The notes below the pieces were generated by a model. That model saw nothing but the letters and a program-made list of their open reading frames with translations, made no database searches and had not been told where the DNA came from. Source: Madurella fahalii (taxonomy: Eukaryota; Ascomycota; Sordariomycetes; Sordariales). From it: a stretch of 64,000 nt of DNA. Numbering within the stretch: position 1 is the first letter of the stretch; each line of letters begins with the position of its first letter. The DNA lies in assembly GCA_029876055.1 (NCBI GenBank), contig CM056874.1, positions 62,001-126,000 on the forward strand, written 5' to 3'. This document shows, piece by piece, positions 1 to 12,763 of the stretch. A program made the position numbers and the translations under genes.

Positions 1-3000
1 GACGAGGACAACATGCTGCTTCACTACAACAAACTGAGGTTCATTTTGGACGAAGCGATTCACAAAGCACTGGCGGCCCTTTCCAGCGGCGGCGATGACA
101 TGCATATTCCTGAATCCATGAAGAGACACGTGGAATGGATGAGATACCATGCCACAGAACTCGCCGCTTCACCTAGAGGGATCGGCTGGGAGGAACTCGA
201 AGCGCTCCTGCAGGAGATTGAGACTGCACGGCCGGCCTGGAAGTTGCACGCAACCGTCGTCCGTGAACTTCTCCCGATACTTACTGGGAAGTCGGACCCG
301 CTTCAAGTCATTTTCGGAACGGACCAAGCGGACATATTCTACGCTGACATGTTCGAAAATGTTTGCGACCACAGGCTACGCAAATTCCTGGACCTAGCTT
401 CTCATGAAAACCCTGGACTGCGTATTCTCGAAGTAGGTGCCGGCACTGGAGGGATGACGGGAAACGTATTGTCGGCGTTTCGGCAGCTCGAAAGGGAGAG
501 CGGTGCGCTCAAATTTTCCCACTACACCTACACCGATGTGTCCCCCGCCTTTTTTGAGAGGGCTGGCAAGAGATGGGAGGCGCTGAAGGACAGGATGAGT
601 TTCAAGACGTTTGACATGAGTGTTTGCCCAGAAAAGCAAGGGTTCAACCTGTCTCATTACGACCTGATCATTGCTGGTAGCGTTCTGCACGCCACAGAGG
701 ACCTGATAGGCACGGTTCAAAACGTGCGGAGACTGCTTAAACCGGCCGGCCATATCTTAATTCTCGAGGCGATTGCGCCCGATGATGTCGCCAGCAACTT
801 CACCTTTGGTCTCGTGCCCGGTTGGTGGGGACGCCGAGAAGAGTGGCGTGGCTTGTCTCCAGCAATCCCTGAAAGTCAGTGGGACATGGTACTGAGAGCT
901 GCTGGCTTCAGCGGAAACGATTTGTGCCTCAGAGACTACGAAAATGATGCATGCCACCTCTTCAGCATAATCGTCTCGAGAGCTCAACACAACGCTGAAA
1001 ATTGCGATGACGCCGCATCCACATCTTCCTCCCGGCTTACTCTCGTTGTTAGCGATGACGAGAACCACCACCAGACAAGTTTAGCCAATCTGGTCCGCAT
1101 CCAGCTCCCGAATCACCAGCAGAGCAGGATCATACCCCTAGACCAAGTTCAGGATGCCGACATAGCTCAGGGAGACATAGTCGTCAGCCTTGTTGAGATG
1201 GATCGGCCCTTGCTGACTGCCCTATCGAGCTCGGAATTTGACGCAATCCGGCGCCTGATACAGAGGGTGCGAAAACTTCTCTGGGTCACTGAAGCAAGTG
1301 TTGAAGATGAGAATCTCCCTCAATACAATCTTGTACAGGGGTTCATGAGAACTATCCGAGCCGAGGAAATGGGGAAAAAGATCATAACTTTGGCGATCGA
1401 GTCTCAGGGCGATGATGATACTGCCCGCTCGCAGTACATTACAAAGGCTTTCAAGGCTGCCTTTGGCTCTACGCCGTCATCTAATGAGTGCGAGTATGTT
1501 GTGCGAAAGGGTCAGCTCACCACGGGCCGCGTCATCGAGGATGTTGCCCAGAATGAGTCACTGCAATCCTTGCTTCGCCCGCAACTCCGAAAGAAGCCTT
1601 GGTTGGCAGGTCCGGCCTTAAAGCTTGTCGCTGGCGCCTCCAGCACAGTAGATTCACTCTGCTTTGTCGAAGATGAGTCATACGACAGCGAACTCGAGCC
1701 AGACGAAGTCGAGATTGAGGCCAAGACGTGGGCCATCAACTTCAGAGACGTTTTGATTGCCTTGGGACGTATTGATAGCCGTGGCTTGGGTCTCGATTGT
1801 GCCGGCGTCGTTACAAAAGTTGGGTCCAGTTGCGATCCTGCAATCCAACCCGGAGATAGGGTCTGCATGATCTCGCTGGACTGCATGCGAGCATATCCTC
1901 GCGCTTCACACAAGGCTGTGCTCAAGATTCCCGACTCATTGTCCTTCGAAGCCGCTGCTTCTGTCTTGATTCCAGGCATGACAGCCTACTACGGTCTACT
2001 AGATATCGCTAGGCTCCGCCGGGGCGAAAAGATTCTCATCCACTCAGCCGCTGGAAGCACAGGACAGATGGCTGTGCGGATAGCGAAGATGAAAGGAGCC
2101 GAGATCTTTGCAACTACGAGCTCTGATGATAAGAGACGGTTTCTTAAGGACACCATGGGCATCCCGGAAGATCACATCTTGTATAGCCGAGACACCTCGT
2201 TCGCGCAAGCCATCCTGCGGATGACCAATGGATATGGCGTTGACGTGGTTTTGAACTCGCTCTCCGGAGATGGCCTCCAGGCGTCATGGGGTTGCATGGC
2301 CCCGTTTGGCCGGTTCATTGACATGGCTAAAGCAGACATCGGGTCCAACTCGATGTTACCAATGGGGAGTTTCGCCCACAACGTCAGCTTCTCGGCCATC
2401 GACCTGAATCATGTGGTACAATCCGACCCGGAACTAACCTCGAGGCTTCTCAAAGCTACCGTAGACATGCTCATCGACGGCAGGATTTGCCACCCCAGCC
2501 CTCTACACATTTATCCTGTTTCCGAGCTAGAACGGGCTTTCAGGCATCTTCAAGGTGGCAAGAACATAGGCCGCATCATGGTCACCTTGGACCGGTCTGA
2601 CATGGTTCCGGTAAGTCTTTAGGGAGTTGGATAGAGTGTATAACACCGGCTAATGCGTCGGTTTTCCTAGCAACTTCTGTCGGAACGGCGCCAATGGACG
2701 TTTGACGCACAGGCATCGTACCTAATTGCAGGTGGATTAGGCGGCTTGGGCCGATCCATTGCGAGGTGGATGGCTGACAGAGGTGTAAGGCACTTGATTC
2801 TACCATCACGGTCAGGAGCTACCTCAAACGCAGCATCGGAGCTGGTCTCTGAGCTAAAGAGCCGAGGTGTCAACATCATCGCGCCCAAGTGCGACGTCTC
2901 TTCGGAAGCATCACTTGCTCAAGTGCTTACCGACTGCGCACGCACAATGCCGCCGATAAAGGGCTGCATCAACGCCGCCATGGTCCTTCAAGATGCTATT

Positions 3001-3831
3001 TTCGGAAACATGACGCACCAGCAGTGGACCCTCACCATCGAATCCAAAGTCCGTTCGTCTTGGAATCTGCACCGTCAGCTGCCGCAGAATCTTGATTTTT
3101 TCATCCTCCTCTCATCCCTGATCGGGGTTTTGGGAGGCATGGGCCAATGCAATTACGCCGCTGGTGGGTCGTTCCAAGACGCTCTCGCGCGCCACCGGGT
3201 TCGGAATGGGCAAAAGGCAGTTTCTATCGATGTTGGGTGGATGCGTAGCATTGGCATCGTCGCTGAAAAAGTATCGTATCAACGAAACTTGAAAACTTCA
3301 GAAGATATGCAGAAGCTGGAAGAAGAGGAGCTTCTAGGGTTGCTGAGCATCTACTGCGACCCTGCGCAGCCGCTTCCGTCCGAGCAAGGCAGCCAGGTCC
3401 TCTTCGGCCTCCGCACACCTTCTGAGTTCCTCTTGCGAGGCCAGCAGCCCCCAGAGCTGTTAGATAGGCCGCTGTTCGCGGCATTCTCTCACACTGTGGG
3501 GACAAACAAAAACCAATCCTCAACCACTGCGGCGGCCTTGGATCACGCAGCCGCGTTCCGGAGCACTACGGACGCGAATGAACGGACCCAGCTTTTCCTC
3601 AAGGCGCTGACTCAAAAGCTAGCACGCGCCATGACCATCTCGCCCGACGACGTCGAGCTCGGCAAACCGCTTTCCAGTTACGGAGTTGATTCTCTCATGG
3701 CTGTTGAGCTACGGAATTGGATCGCGAAGGATTTCTCGGCCAACGTGGCCGTATTTGACATCATGGGAAATGTACCCATTGCCAAGATAGGAGACGTGGT
3801 CGTGGCCAAGAGCACGGCAGTCAAGGGTTAA
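1..3831 (+). CDS. Highly reducing polyketide synthase, C-terminal part (CMeT-ER-KR-ACP), 5' end outside window
   Basis: This is the C-terminal 1,250 or so residues of an iterative type I highly reducing PKS. It builds and reduces a polyketide chain using malonyl-CoA, SAM and NADPH. The frame is open to base 1, so the Met at 13 is internal and the KS, AT and DH domains lie upstream of the window. One intron at 2611-2670 (GTAAGT...CCTAG, phase 0) joins two exons. Counting from Met13, the C-methyltransferase carries the SAM motif LEVGAGTGG (139-147). The enoylreductase has its NADPH motif near 673 (HSAAGSTGQ). The ketoreductase starts near 883 (AGGLGGLG) and keeps the catalytic Ser and Tyr (SSLIG, then NYAAGG). 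The ACP carries phosphopantetheine Ser1207 in GVDSLMAVELR. No thioesterase follows, so release needs a separate enzyme. All reducing domains look intact. The neighbouring P450 is a plausible tailoring partner (inference). Confidence 0.96.
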
Positions 3832-4407
3832 TCTGCGCACGGCACAAGTGGTAATTAGAGAACAGGGATCCTTCAGATTCCCGGCGAGGTCGAATGCAGA
3901 ATTGATCTTGCATAGTACATTGAGAGTTGATTGCCTTGAAGCGCCCACAGTAGTATGAATCCTGAGTTTCCGCGACACGGCTTGAAGGAACGCAGACTAC
4001 GACAAGCCTCTCTGTCCCCGTTTACGGCGTTCCTAACTTCGTTTTATCTGTTCCATCCCTACTAGGATGTTAAACTTGGCCATATTTAACCATCACATAT
4101 TTGCCTCCATCATCGTTGACGTTGTTCTGCTGAAGATTAAAGTACAGTAACGAAATTGAAGCATTTAGAGTTACATGCAGTTACTTCTCTAGGTGTCGTG
4201 TCTGACCAAACCTGAGCCCTGTGTATGGAATCTGTCTGGATGAAATGGTTTTTAAGCAGGTGTCAAGACGTCTTGTCAGGACATCCTGGCGTCGAAGCCC
4301 ATTCCCGAGCACCAGCCATGTCAGTTTCTGTGACGTCGGTCTTCTAGGTTCGGCGACGCCGCATAGATTGCTAACTAAATATATCGCCTGTCCGCATGGT
4401 CTTCTGA
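3832..4407. other. Intergenic gap between convergent PKS and P450 genes
   Basis: This 576-bp stretch is flanked by two 3' ends and should hold only terminators and 3' UTRs. It is AT-rich at about 4070-4150. No coding sequence, repeat or RNA gene was recognised. Confidence 0.6.
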
Positions 4408-6161
4408 TTAGGATTTACACTTGTTTACAGGTATAAATCTTGCCCTGACGCCTGTAAGCATGGCCATAAAGTAACAGGGCATCTCGTCTTCTGTTGGCAT
4501 GCTGGTAATCTCAACATCAAACTCTCTCAGTAATGCCGGGACGATTTTGTACAATACCAACTCGGCCAGATGTCTGCCGGGGCAACTCCTCGAACCGCCG
4601 CCCCATGTCAGATTCGTCCTTTCCATCACCCGGGTTCGACCGGGGCTGTCCTCCTGTAGCCACCTGTCAGGTTTGTACTGGTCGGCATCGGCCCCGAAAA
4701 TATTCGGGTTCCGGTGCAGTGCCGCAGGGTTGCATCCCACTGTTGTGCCGGCGGGGAGATAGTGCCCGTGCAGTGAGAGACCCCCCGCGGGAACTTTGCG
4801 GGAGAGCGACATGCCAATAACAGGGTGTAGTCGCTGAGCTTCCTTGATACTGGCCCGAGTGTACCGGAGACGGACGGCGTGGTCGTAAGGTATTGCATTA
4901 GGGATATTGCGAACCTCCTCCGTTACCCTCCTATGCACTGCGGAATGGGATCCGACCATGGCCATCACCGATGTGAGCGCTGCGCACATGGTCTCATGTC
5001 CCGCGCCGAAGTTGGTGATGGCAAGCCGACGTAGATATGTTTCGGTGAAGTCTGGGCGCTCTTTGTGGAGCTGCATTAGGTCTGCTAGGAGGTCTGTCCG
5101 CTCGTCCTTCGTATCTCGGCGTCGAAAGTCGCCGCGGAGGGCACTGGCAATCCTCTTGGATGTCTTTTGGTACACAGGCTTGTGAAGGGATATCAGTACC
5201 CGCACAATCGCGAGCGAGGAATCAGCTACATACTGTGAAAAATGGCTTGAATTTCTTGGGTGTCTTGAAAGTTAAACCCCAGATATTAGAGAAGATTCGG
5301 CCCGCGGTGTTGGAAAGGAATGCGGCGGTGGTAATGCCGGGAAAGAGACCGAAGACGCTCTTCCGTTTCCAACCAAGATAACTCTGTGTGCTGGTACCCC
5401 CATCGGATCTGTTCTTGATGTAACCTGGGGACCAGGACAAGACAACGGCGCCAAGACATTCGACAGCGATGATGTGCATCCATTCCTTTAGATCTATCTC
5501 GGCGCCGTCTAATGCCTTGAGCTCGGAGATTGTTCGTGCAGCGACGCGATCGACCGCTGACTCGAATTTCTTGACATTCGACGCCAGATACAGCGGGCCA
5601 ATCAGTCGTCTTTGCAATTTGTACCGTTCCACATCAAATTCAGATAGCATATCCAACGTGTCGGGGAAGCAGGTGTTGAGGAACCAGTCTACGGTCGGCT
5701 TGTTCAATGCGGTAGCCACTGGTCTAGATTAGGACAAGAGTTCCGGTTGTAGAAACAAGGTTATAGTAACTCACAATAGAAGGCGGATTTCTCGTATCCA
5801 TTGCCCGCACCTGAAATCATCAGAAAATGTCAGAATCGTCGCAGTGAGGATGGATTACTACGAGGGCAGCTTTACTGTATATTCTCTTGAACGCCTCCGG
5901 CGAGTTGAGCCATACCTCGCTCGGCCCGACGCGAACAATGGGCCCGTACCTCTCGTGAAGGGTCCTCGCTAATTGAGGCGCGCGGCCGTTTCTGACATGG
6001 ATTCCTTGCCAGATGTTGGAGAGGGCTGCGAGTCTCGGCCCGGGAACTGGCGCCAAGGGGTGCAAAATGATCCGGTAGATGATAATAATGAGGAAGCATA
6101 TGACGGTAAGGCCAAAGGAGCGAAGTAGCAGCTCGAGAACCAGACGTGCTAGTTCCCGCAT
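4408..6161 (-). CDS. Cytochrome P450 monooxygenase, complete
   Basis: This is a heme-thiolate monooxygenase, predicted to be ER-anchored. It has four exons: 6161-5876, 5810-5775, 5718-5234 and 5178-4408. The introns begin GTAAAG, GTGAGT and GTATGT and end in AG; phases close exactly to 525 aa, the usual length. An N-terminal membrane anchor (about residues 10-30, followed by a Pro-rich hinge) precedes the I-helix GAGHET (327-332), the ExxR motif EAQR (382-385), the PERF-like YKPDRW (437-442) and the heme loop WGGGSRSCPG with Cys468. Trp replaces the usual Phe at the start of the heme loop, which is uncommon but tolerated in fungal P450s. It is convergent with the adjacent PKS and is the best candidate for oxidising its product; that role is inferred from position only. 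Confidence 0.94.
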
Positions 6162-6446
6162 CTCCTTACTAGGCTCCAGTAACGGTGATGCTGAAAGCTA
6201 AAATGCGATGGCCGCTACAATGGGCACTGCTCCTGCTTGCCGAGAAACATTTGTTTGACAAGCAAAGAAATAGGCTATAATTCAGATTGGTACCTGCTTA
6301 GGTATTGCAAAGCGGGATTAGGTGGCACCGCCCCAGCGGGAAATTTTTTTCGAGGTTATCTAAAGATAGGTAGGGTTGGGGTTCTAGCCTTCCGAAAGCG
6401 GCGAGGAAAAATAAATTCATCAAAAACGAGGTGCTGCGTGTTCAGC

Positions 6447-8298
6447 TCATTGCGGCGGCCCGAGACTTAAAATGTCCAACCCACCCTGCAGCTGCGCTTT
6501 GCTGGGCATCTTTCCGAGCGACATGAGCTGTGCACATTGAGACATGGCCGGATCTTTGCCCATGCTTGCCATGGCAACGACCGTGTCTCCCTTCGCATAG
6601 TACGCTATCCATTTCCCTTGGTCCGGGTCGCCCTGCAAGACCAAATCGTCCCAACCGCTAGCCATCGTATTACCGCAGTAACGCAGCTGTGAGCCGAGGG
6701 CACTCCAGAAGACGGGCGTGTAAAACTGAGGCTTCAGGTTCGGATTCACGATGTGGCTTGCCGCTGTACGGCCCGCGTTCTGGGCCACATTCCAGTGCTC
6801 GATGCGCACGAACTTGCCCTCGCCGCCGGGCCCATGGTAGGGGTGCGTTGCGATGTCGCCAATCGCGTATATGTCCTTGAGCCCAATAACCGAGAAAGAC
6901 TCGTCAACTTTCAGGCTCCCATCCTGTTCTAGTCGAACCACGCTGTTATCTTTCAGGTATTCCGTCGCCGGAGCAACGCCAACGCCGAGGATGATGAGGT
7001 CGGCATCGAGCTTCGTGCCGTCCTTTAGGTGGACGGAGCCGACATTGGATGGGTTAGACGGAGATGGGTCCGCTTTCTCAACTCCGGCAGACATATAGAA
7101 TTTGACCCCTTTCGCCTCGACGCCCTTCTTGATGACATTGCCTACCCTTTCCCCTAGCACTCGCTCCAGCGGGGCCTTCTCCATGCCGACCACCGTCACG
7201 TCGTTGCCAGCCGCTGTCGCTACTGCGATCTCCATGCCGATGAACGAAGACCCGATAATGACAATCTTCTTGCCCTTGTCGCCGATTGCCTCAACGATCC
7301 TTCTGGCGTCATGCACATTGCGGAGGGTGAATATGTTGCCGAGAGTCTTGAAGCCCTGCAGCGGTAGCACTCGGGGTGTGCCGCCAGTCGAGAGGACGAG
7401 CTTTGTGTAGGCAAACTTGCCACCGGACTTGGTCGTGACGGTCTTGGTCGCGAAATCTACGGCGGTCACTTCATCGTTGACGATGTCCACACTGCCGCTC
7501 TTGAACCACCCTTCGTCCCGCCATTGTAGCTTTGCCAGATCCGTCATCAGGGCCTTGCTGAGCTTTGGTCGATCTATAGGCAAGTATCCCTCGTTAGAGA
7601 TCAGGGTTATGGCACCTCCATATCCCTTCTCTCGCAGGCCCTCGATGACTCCTAAAGACCCAGACCCGCCGCCGACCACTAGAACCTTGTCACCGCCGGT
7701 TGTGCTGCACTTGAAATTGGGTTTCCGATGGCCCAATTTGATTGTATCCGCATCACCGGTAATGTATACAGCTCCGTCACGCTCGGTAGCCTTAAAGATA
7801 GGGAGTGCGTTAAGGGCAGGGGCGTCTTCGACATCGCCGGTCTTTGTGTTAAAGCAGGCTAATAAACAACACCGTCAGTGGCACAGTGTTGGAAGCTTGG
7901 CATCATCGAAAACAAAAATTATCACACAGCTTACCTCCGTGCCACGGGCAGGTGAGCTTCCCGTTTGTCCCTAGCACGCCCTTGACAAGCGGCGCTCCGT
8001 AATGGGTGCACCGAGGACCGATCGCCTGGACCGTCCCCCCCGCGTTAAGGAGGAGTACCTTGGCGTCCAGCCCTTCCACTTCCACTTCTTGTTTCTCCCC
8101 GGGCTGTAGAGCAAGGGAGTTAACACCTTTGAGCTTGTACTCCTGTGCCATTTTCTGTGATGCCACCGAGAAGAAGCGATGAGGATACGGCCACGCAAAA
8201 GTCAAAAACTGTCCGATCTGGCGGGGTAAACTGCGAGCAGTGCACGGTGCGACCGTCATCAAGCTGGATGCGAGAGGGGAAATCGGGCGGGGTCGCAA
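6447..8298 (-). CDS. Rieske-FAD pyridine nucleotide-disulfide oxidoreductase (AIFM3/AIF-like)
   Basis: This is a NAD(P)H-dependent flavoprotein with an N-terminal Rieske [2Fe-2S] domain, the layout of AIFM3-type apoptosis-inducing-factor-like proteins. Exons are 8298-7935 and 7858-6447 with a 76-nt intron (GTAAGC...TTAG) just after the second Rieske motif, giving 591 aa. Rieske ligands are Cys97/His99 (CTHYG) and Cys117/His120 (CPWHG). The FAD Rossmann motif GGGSGSLG starts at 184, and a second NAD(P)H Rossmann motif contains IIGSSFIGME. Residues 1-49 are rich in Arg, Ser and Ala and resemble a mitochondrial presequence. An internal Met50 (at 8151) would start a protein without it. Its 5' end faces a long gap, so it need not belong to the PKS cluster. 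A role as electron donor or in redox defence is possible but not shown. Confidence 0.92.
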
Positions 8299-11190
8299 TG
8301 ACGCGAGAAATGCAGTGACAGCAAAGAGACGAGTCCGGAAACGGATTTAGGTACAGTACATTCACCACTGGAGAACAAAATGATGGCTGTAACCCCAACT
8401 GCTCGGAGATGCAACACGGGCGCGGGAACTGGCGTCTGTAATCACAAGTGCGCTGAGTGGTCCGGCTGCTCTCCGGGTTCTCAAGCAAGTGGTTGAACAC
8501 GTCATGTTCGCGGGGGCTATTGATGCCGTGGGGCACACCAGGATGGGAAATACGCTTCGATTGGCCCTCCGAGTCGTGGTGCCCCGCCTGAGTAATCACG
8601 TGCGCCGGCCTGCGTTTCAGCACAACGACCGCTGGACCTGGCGCCGCTCATTTATTAAGATTCTGCCATAACTTAAGGTACCTGGTAAGCACCATGACCA
8701 TGAGATTTGGGTAATTATGCATAGTGTTGGCTTGATATGAAGGACAGCTCCGTACGCTATACGCTGGTAGCGATCGGACCTAACCGCATCTCTGTCGAGA
8801 TATCCCGTCTCCAACGCTCTACCTAGCTTGCAGTTCCAGCCCACAACACGGGACAGCTTCTCCTCCACCGAGAACTTATGGCTACAAGCCGAGGAGAGAC
8901 GATCATGGTTTGATTGTCGATATAAGTGAGCCTCACATTCAGCCGAAGATAGCTAACAAGCATCGTCTGGTCGACCGTGTAAGTGTCACAATCACTGTTG
9001 CGTCTACCTAAACCAACGGTGCGCCGTGTTGGAAGAAGATCTTGTCAAGCACATATGTGATCCAAACGGACAGGCGTGGTGCAACTCATACGTTTGAGAA
9101 TGAACTTGAATGCTCTTCTTGGATTGCGATCGAAGGCGGCGCGTGAGCCGGGCGGATGGCCCAGTCAGAACGTCATTGCCGGTCGGGCGTCGTTTGGCGC
9201 TTGAGAAAGGAACACCAAACCAAGCAGTACCTCAGAGTGAGCAGGTCTTCTGCCAGTACGGATTGCGCATTTCCCATCCTGCACGCGGAAGCTTGTTTCC
9301 TACCGCCCAAATCCAATTCCTGGAATCGAGACGGGATCGTAGAGTCACTGCAACCATGTGTTTAAAGCGGAGCCAAGCGGATACTCCGCGGCCGGCGGGG
9401 GCAACATACTACCCGTAGAACATGCGTATGAATATGATTTGAAGGAAGAGCGGAATGAACGAGCTGATATACACAAATTAGCTTGTGGATCATGTTAAGG
9501 GCGCCCTCGAACGGTGGGTATTTTAAGCATTAGTGAAAGCCCCCTCCTACTGGCAAGTCTCAGTCGATTCTCAATGTCGGCAAAGGCTCTGCCAACCACA
9601 TCTAGGGATTCAGCGTCAGACCGCTGCACTGGTGCTAGGTGCCTATCTATGTCAACACGGAGCGAACCATCAAAGCTATACAAGCTGAATCATAGCATGT
9701 CCCACATGAGAGCAGCCGCCAAGATCCTTCTTCATCTAGTGCGATTTACCTGAACCAGTCCGTTTTGTCAATATTCAAATTGCTGCATAATTAAGCAAAA
9801 CACTCACCCACTCGTCTCAATATCTGTGCTAGAGTTAAGGTCGCCAGATGGCCGACTGCAGCACGCGATTCTCCGCGCTTTGGCGGCCGTCGGCGGGCTG
9901 CAGTGATTCGAATTGTTCCCAGTACAGTCAATGGTCAAGTCACAGTGGCCTCGACCTGTCACACCTGACATTCTTTGTGACGGGAAGCAAAGGGCGCAGT
10001 CTTGCAGTTGTTCAACATGCTGGCCACACTTACACACGAATGGATTCTATACCTTTCCGCCCAGTGATGCGCGGCACGGTGTCGACTGCGTTGTTATTTT
10101 TATATTTTCTTTTACTTTCTCTTTTTGATGGAGCGCTCTTCTATCGTTTGGTTGATCCCGGTTCCGACCGACTAGCATCATTTTGCGGATTGCGAATAGG
10201 CGGAGGACTTAGAAAGCGTCTATTAAAGTAATGAAAGGATCCCCCAACTCCCGCTCTACATATGCAAACAAGTCGCCCCTCCGCTGTGGCTCGGCCCAGG
10301 CTGTTCTCCCCTAGCACATACTTCGGAAGACGTTGGTTGGTGAAAGCTCGCATACCCCATCATAGATTCAGAGGTTTAACTGCCCGAGGTGATAACCTAC
10401 CATCACATCAAACACGCACGACGTCATGACTCCGGCTCTACTACTTGCAGGCGGAGCAGTAATTAGCCCGAGTATGCCCACAAACCCACGGATCACCGAA
10501 ACATAGATACCTCTGCTATAACCCTAGCCACATATGCTATGTATGCCCCTGTACACTGGGTGTATCACGGATCATTACCCGCCCTGCTTTATGCTAGACC
10601 TGGGTGTCAGCTTGGTTATATTTCATAGTGACCGTTCCCGGCTGCTTGTGGGCGTCGATCCGCCCTATTTGATTGGGCTTCATACCGTCCCCTGGTGCCG
10701 CACTTTATCACGCGGGATTAATACCGGGGTGCTGCGACGGCGCCTCGGCGGAGAGTGCTAACTGCCGAGAGGTATTATATTACCTTCCAGTTTCGTCCTT
10801 CGCGTCAAGACGTCCCGTGATGTCGCTATCATGACGGCTAGTCTTAAGGTGGAGTCAATTGACAATGCCGGTTGATTATACATGAAGCAAAGGTCGCTAA
10901 CCGCTAGCTGTGGCAAAGGAACCAGATCCACTGCAGCGAACTACGGCCTATGAGCACCTCCGCTTCCCAGCTGGTCAATCTAAAGTTGCTGCATACGTGC
11001 TTTATCTGTCTCACTCGCCATCCCTCAATCTAGATCCCGAGCGACACATTCCTTATCGGAATTCCCGGCGACCGAAGACGCAGTCTCAGACTAAACTATC
11101 CTATAAGTATTAACAGGACCCAAGCAGGATGCTCCGGGTCTCATAGTTCTTGCCTGCCGTATCCTACATATCCAGAAATCGTTGCCCTCA
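8299..11190. other. Long intergenic region, no secure gene
   Basis: These 2.9 kb lie between the divergent 5' ends of the Rieske-FAD gene and the LVIVD-type gene. Only short ORFs occur, none with a recognisable motif. A minus-strand stretch at 9495-9683 has protein-like composition (DVVGRAFADIENRLR), but in-frame stops precede it; it may be a gene relic. No tRNA, repeat array or transposon was seen. Confidence 0.5.
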
Positions 11191-12763
11191 ATGGTGAATA
11201 CGAAAGCAGTTGTCGCCATCATGGTGGCAGTCATGCCCTTGGTGTCTTCAAAGGAGATACCTGTCAATATGCAGTTGCAAGCAGACCTCTACGACAATGG
11301 GTTGAGGCATGGAGAAATCATGGCATTGAAAGAGGTAAGAGAATAGTTCTGCTGGCCTCGGTCATTCCTCTCGATTGCTAATTATGAAGATAGAAAACGT
11401 GGCGAGAGCTAGACCAAGTCGGCGTCTTTGACTCTACTCGATACAAAACTTTCAACCAAGCGGAGGGTCATGTTGTCTGCACAAACGGCGTAGCATCGTA
11501 TGTCCCCGGTGACCCAAAGTACGCTTTTCGATGCAAGGGTCTTGATCTCTACGATTTCAAGACACACGCTCAGCTCGGCAGCTCCCCGGGTAGGGGTTCA
11601 GGGTCGTGGGGTTGGACAAGCCCTCAAGGCCGGGAATTCGTCGCCATTGGGCAAGTGGATGGGACAGCTTTCGCCGAAGTATCTGCCGCAGGGAAGCTCA
11701 TATACCTCGGTCGCTTGCCGCAGTATACCAATGCCCCCCAGTCACTCTGGAGGGAGATCAAGGGATACAAGAGCTTCATTCTGATCGGTAGTGAGGCTAC
11801 ACAGCATGGCATCCAGATATTCGATATGAGCAAGCTGGTGGATATCAATCCAACGAAGCCCATCGTTTTCAGCAATGAGAGAGATCTTACGGGATTCTGG
11901 ACGGAAGGACTCCCCCTCGGTCGCTCACACAATGTCCTTACAAACGAAGAACGAAACTATGGCGTGGCAACAGGATTTCAACCGAGAACTGGCCCGTTCC
12001 GGGCAGGGCTTGTCTTCTTCGATCTTACGGACCCATCAAACCCCAAGACTCTAGGCGGAACTGGCGCAGATGGTTACGTTCATGATGCGCAGTGCCTCGT
12101 ATACCGAGGCCCAGACGAGAAGTACAACGGGCGTGATATCTGCTATGGCTACGATGAAGATTCGTTGACTATGTGAGTATGAGATACTATAGCTTGACGT
12201 CAAGCAGACCCGCTAACCATATCTACAGTTTCGATGTCAGTGACAAAGAGAACATCTCGGTTATATCCAACACTTCTTATGAAGGATTTGCCTACACTCA
12301 TCAAGGTTGGGTGTTAGATCCGGAATGGCAACAATATCTTATTACCGATGATGAGTACGACGAAGTGAACAAGACTGGCGTGGCAGCCGACGGCTATCCA
12401 ATCTCCTACATATGGGACATCACTTCCCTCGAGCAACCAAAACAAACAGGGCATTACAAGGGACTCCGAAGGGGAATCGATCATAATCAATATGTTAAGG
12501 ATGGCTTCACTTACCAAAGCAACTACGGCTTGGGTCTCAGTATCTTGGACCTTCGCTCCGTACCTTCGGACCCTACTGGTGGAGGGATCAGGGAAGTTGC
12601 TTATTTCGACACGCATCCCGAGGATGATCATCTCCCGGGTGGTGGGAATGTGACCTTCACGGGATCCTGGAGTAATTATCCATACTTCCCTAGCGGGCAT
12701 ATCGTTATCAACACACTGGATCGCGGCGTATTCGTGGTGAAGCGTTCTTCTGCCTCGGAGTAG
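11191..12763 (+). CDS. Secreted choice-of-anchor-B / LVIVD-repeat family protein
   Basis: This is a predicted extracellular beta-propeller-like protein of the choice-of-anchor-B (LVIVD-repeat) family; biochemical function is unknown. Exons are 11191-11334, 11394-12172 and 12229-12763 (introns GTAAGA...ATAG and GTGAGT...ACAG), giving 485 aa. Residues 1 to about 18 form a signal peptide (hydrophobic AVVAIMVAVMPLVSS, then KE). Family hallmarks are WGWTSPQGREF followed by DGTAF, the LGRLPQ turn, EATQHGIQIFDMSKL, the SHNV segment, VHDAQCLVY with GRDICYGYDED, and the THQGW, TYQSNYGLGL and YFDTHPEDD segments near the C-terminus. The spliced frame is uninterrupted. The start was chosen because it supplies the signal peptide directly before the conserved exon. 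Confidence 0.88.

Noticed and set aside
7102..7974. Long plus-strand ORFs across the Rieske-FAD gene
   Set aside because: Shadows of the well-supported minus-strand gene; Ser/Pro/Thr-rich antisense composition.
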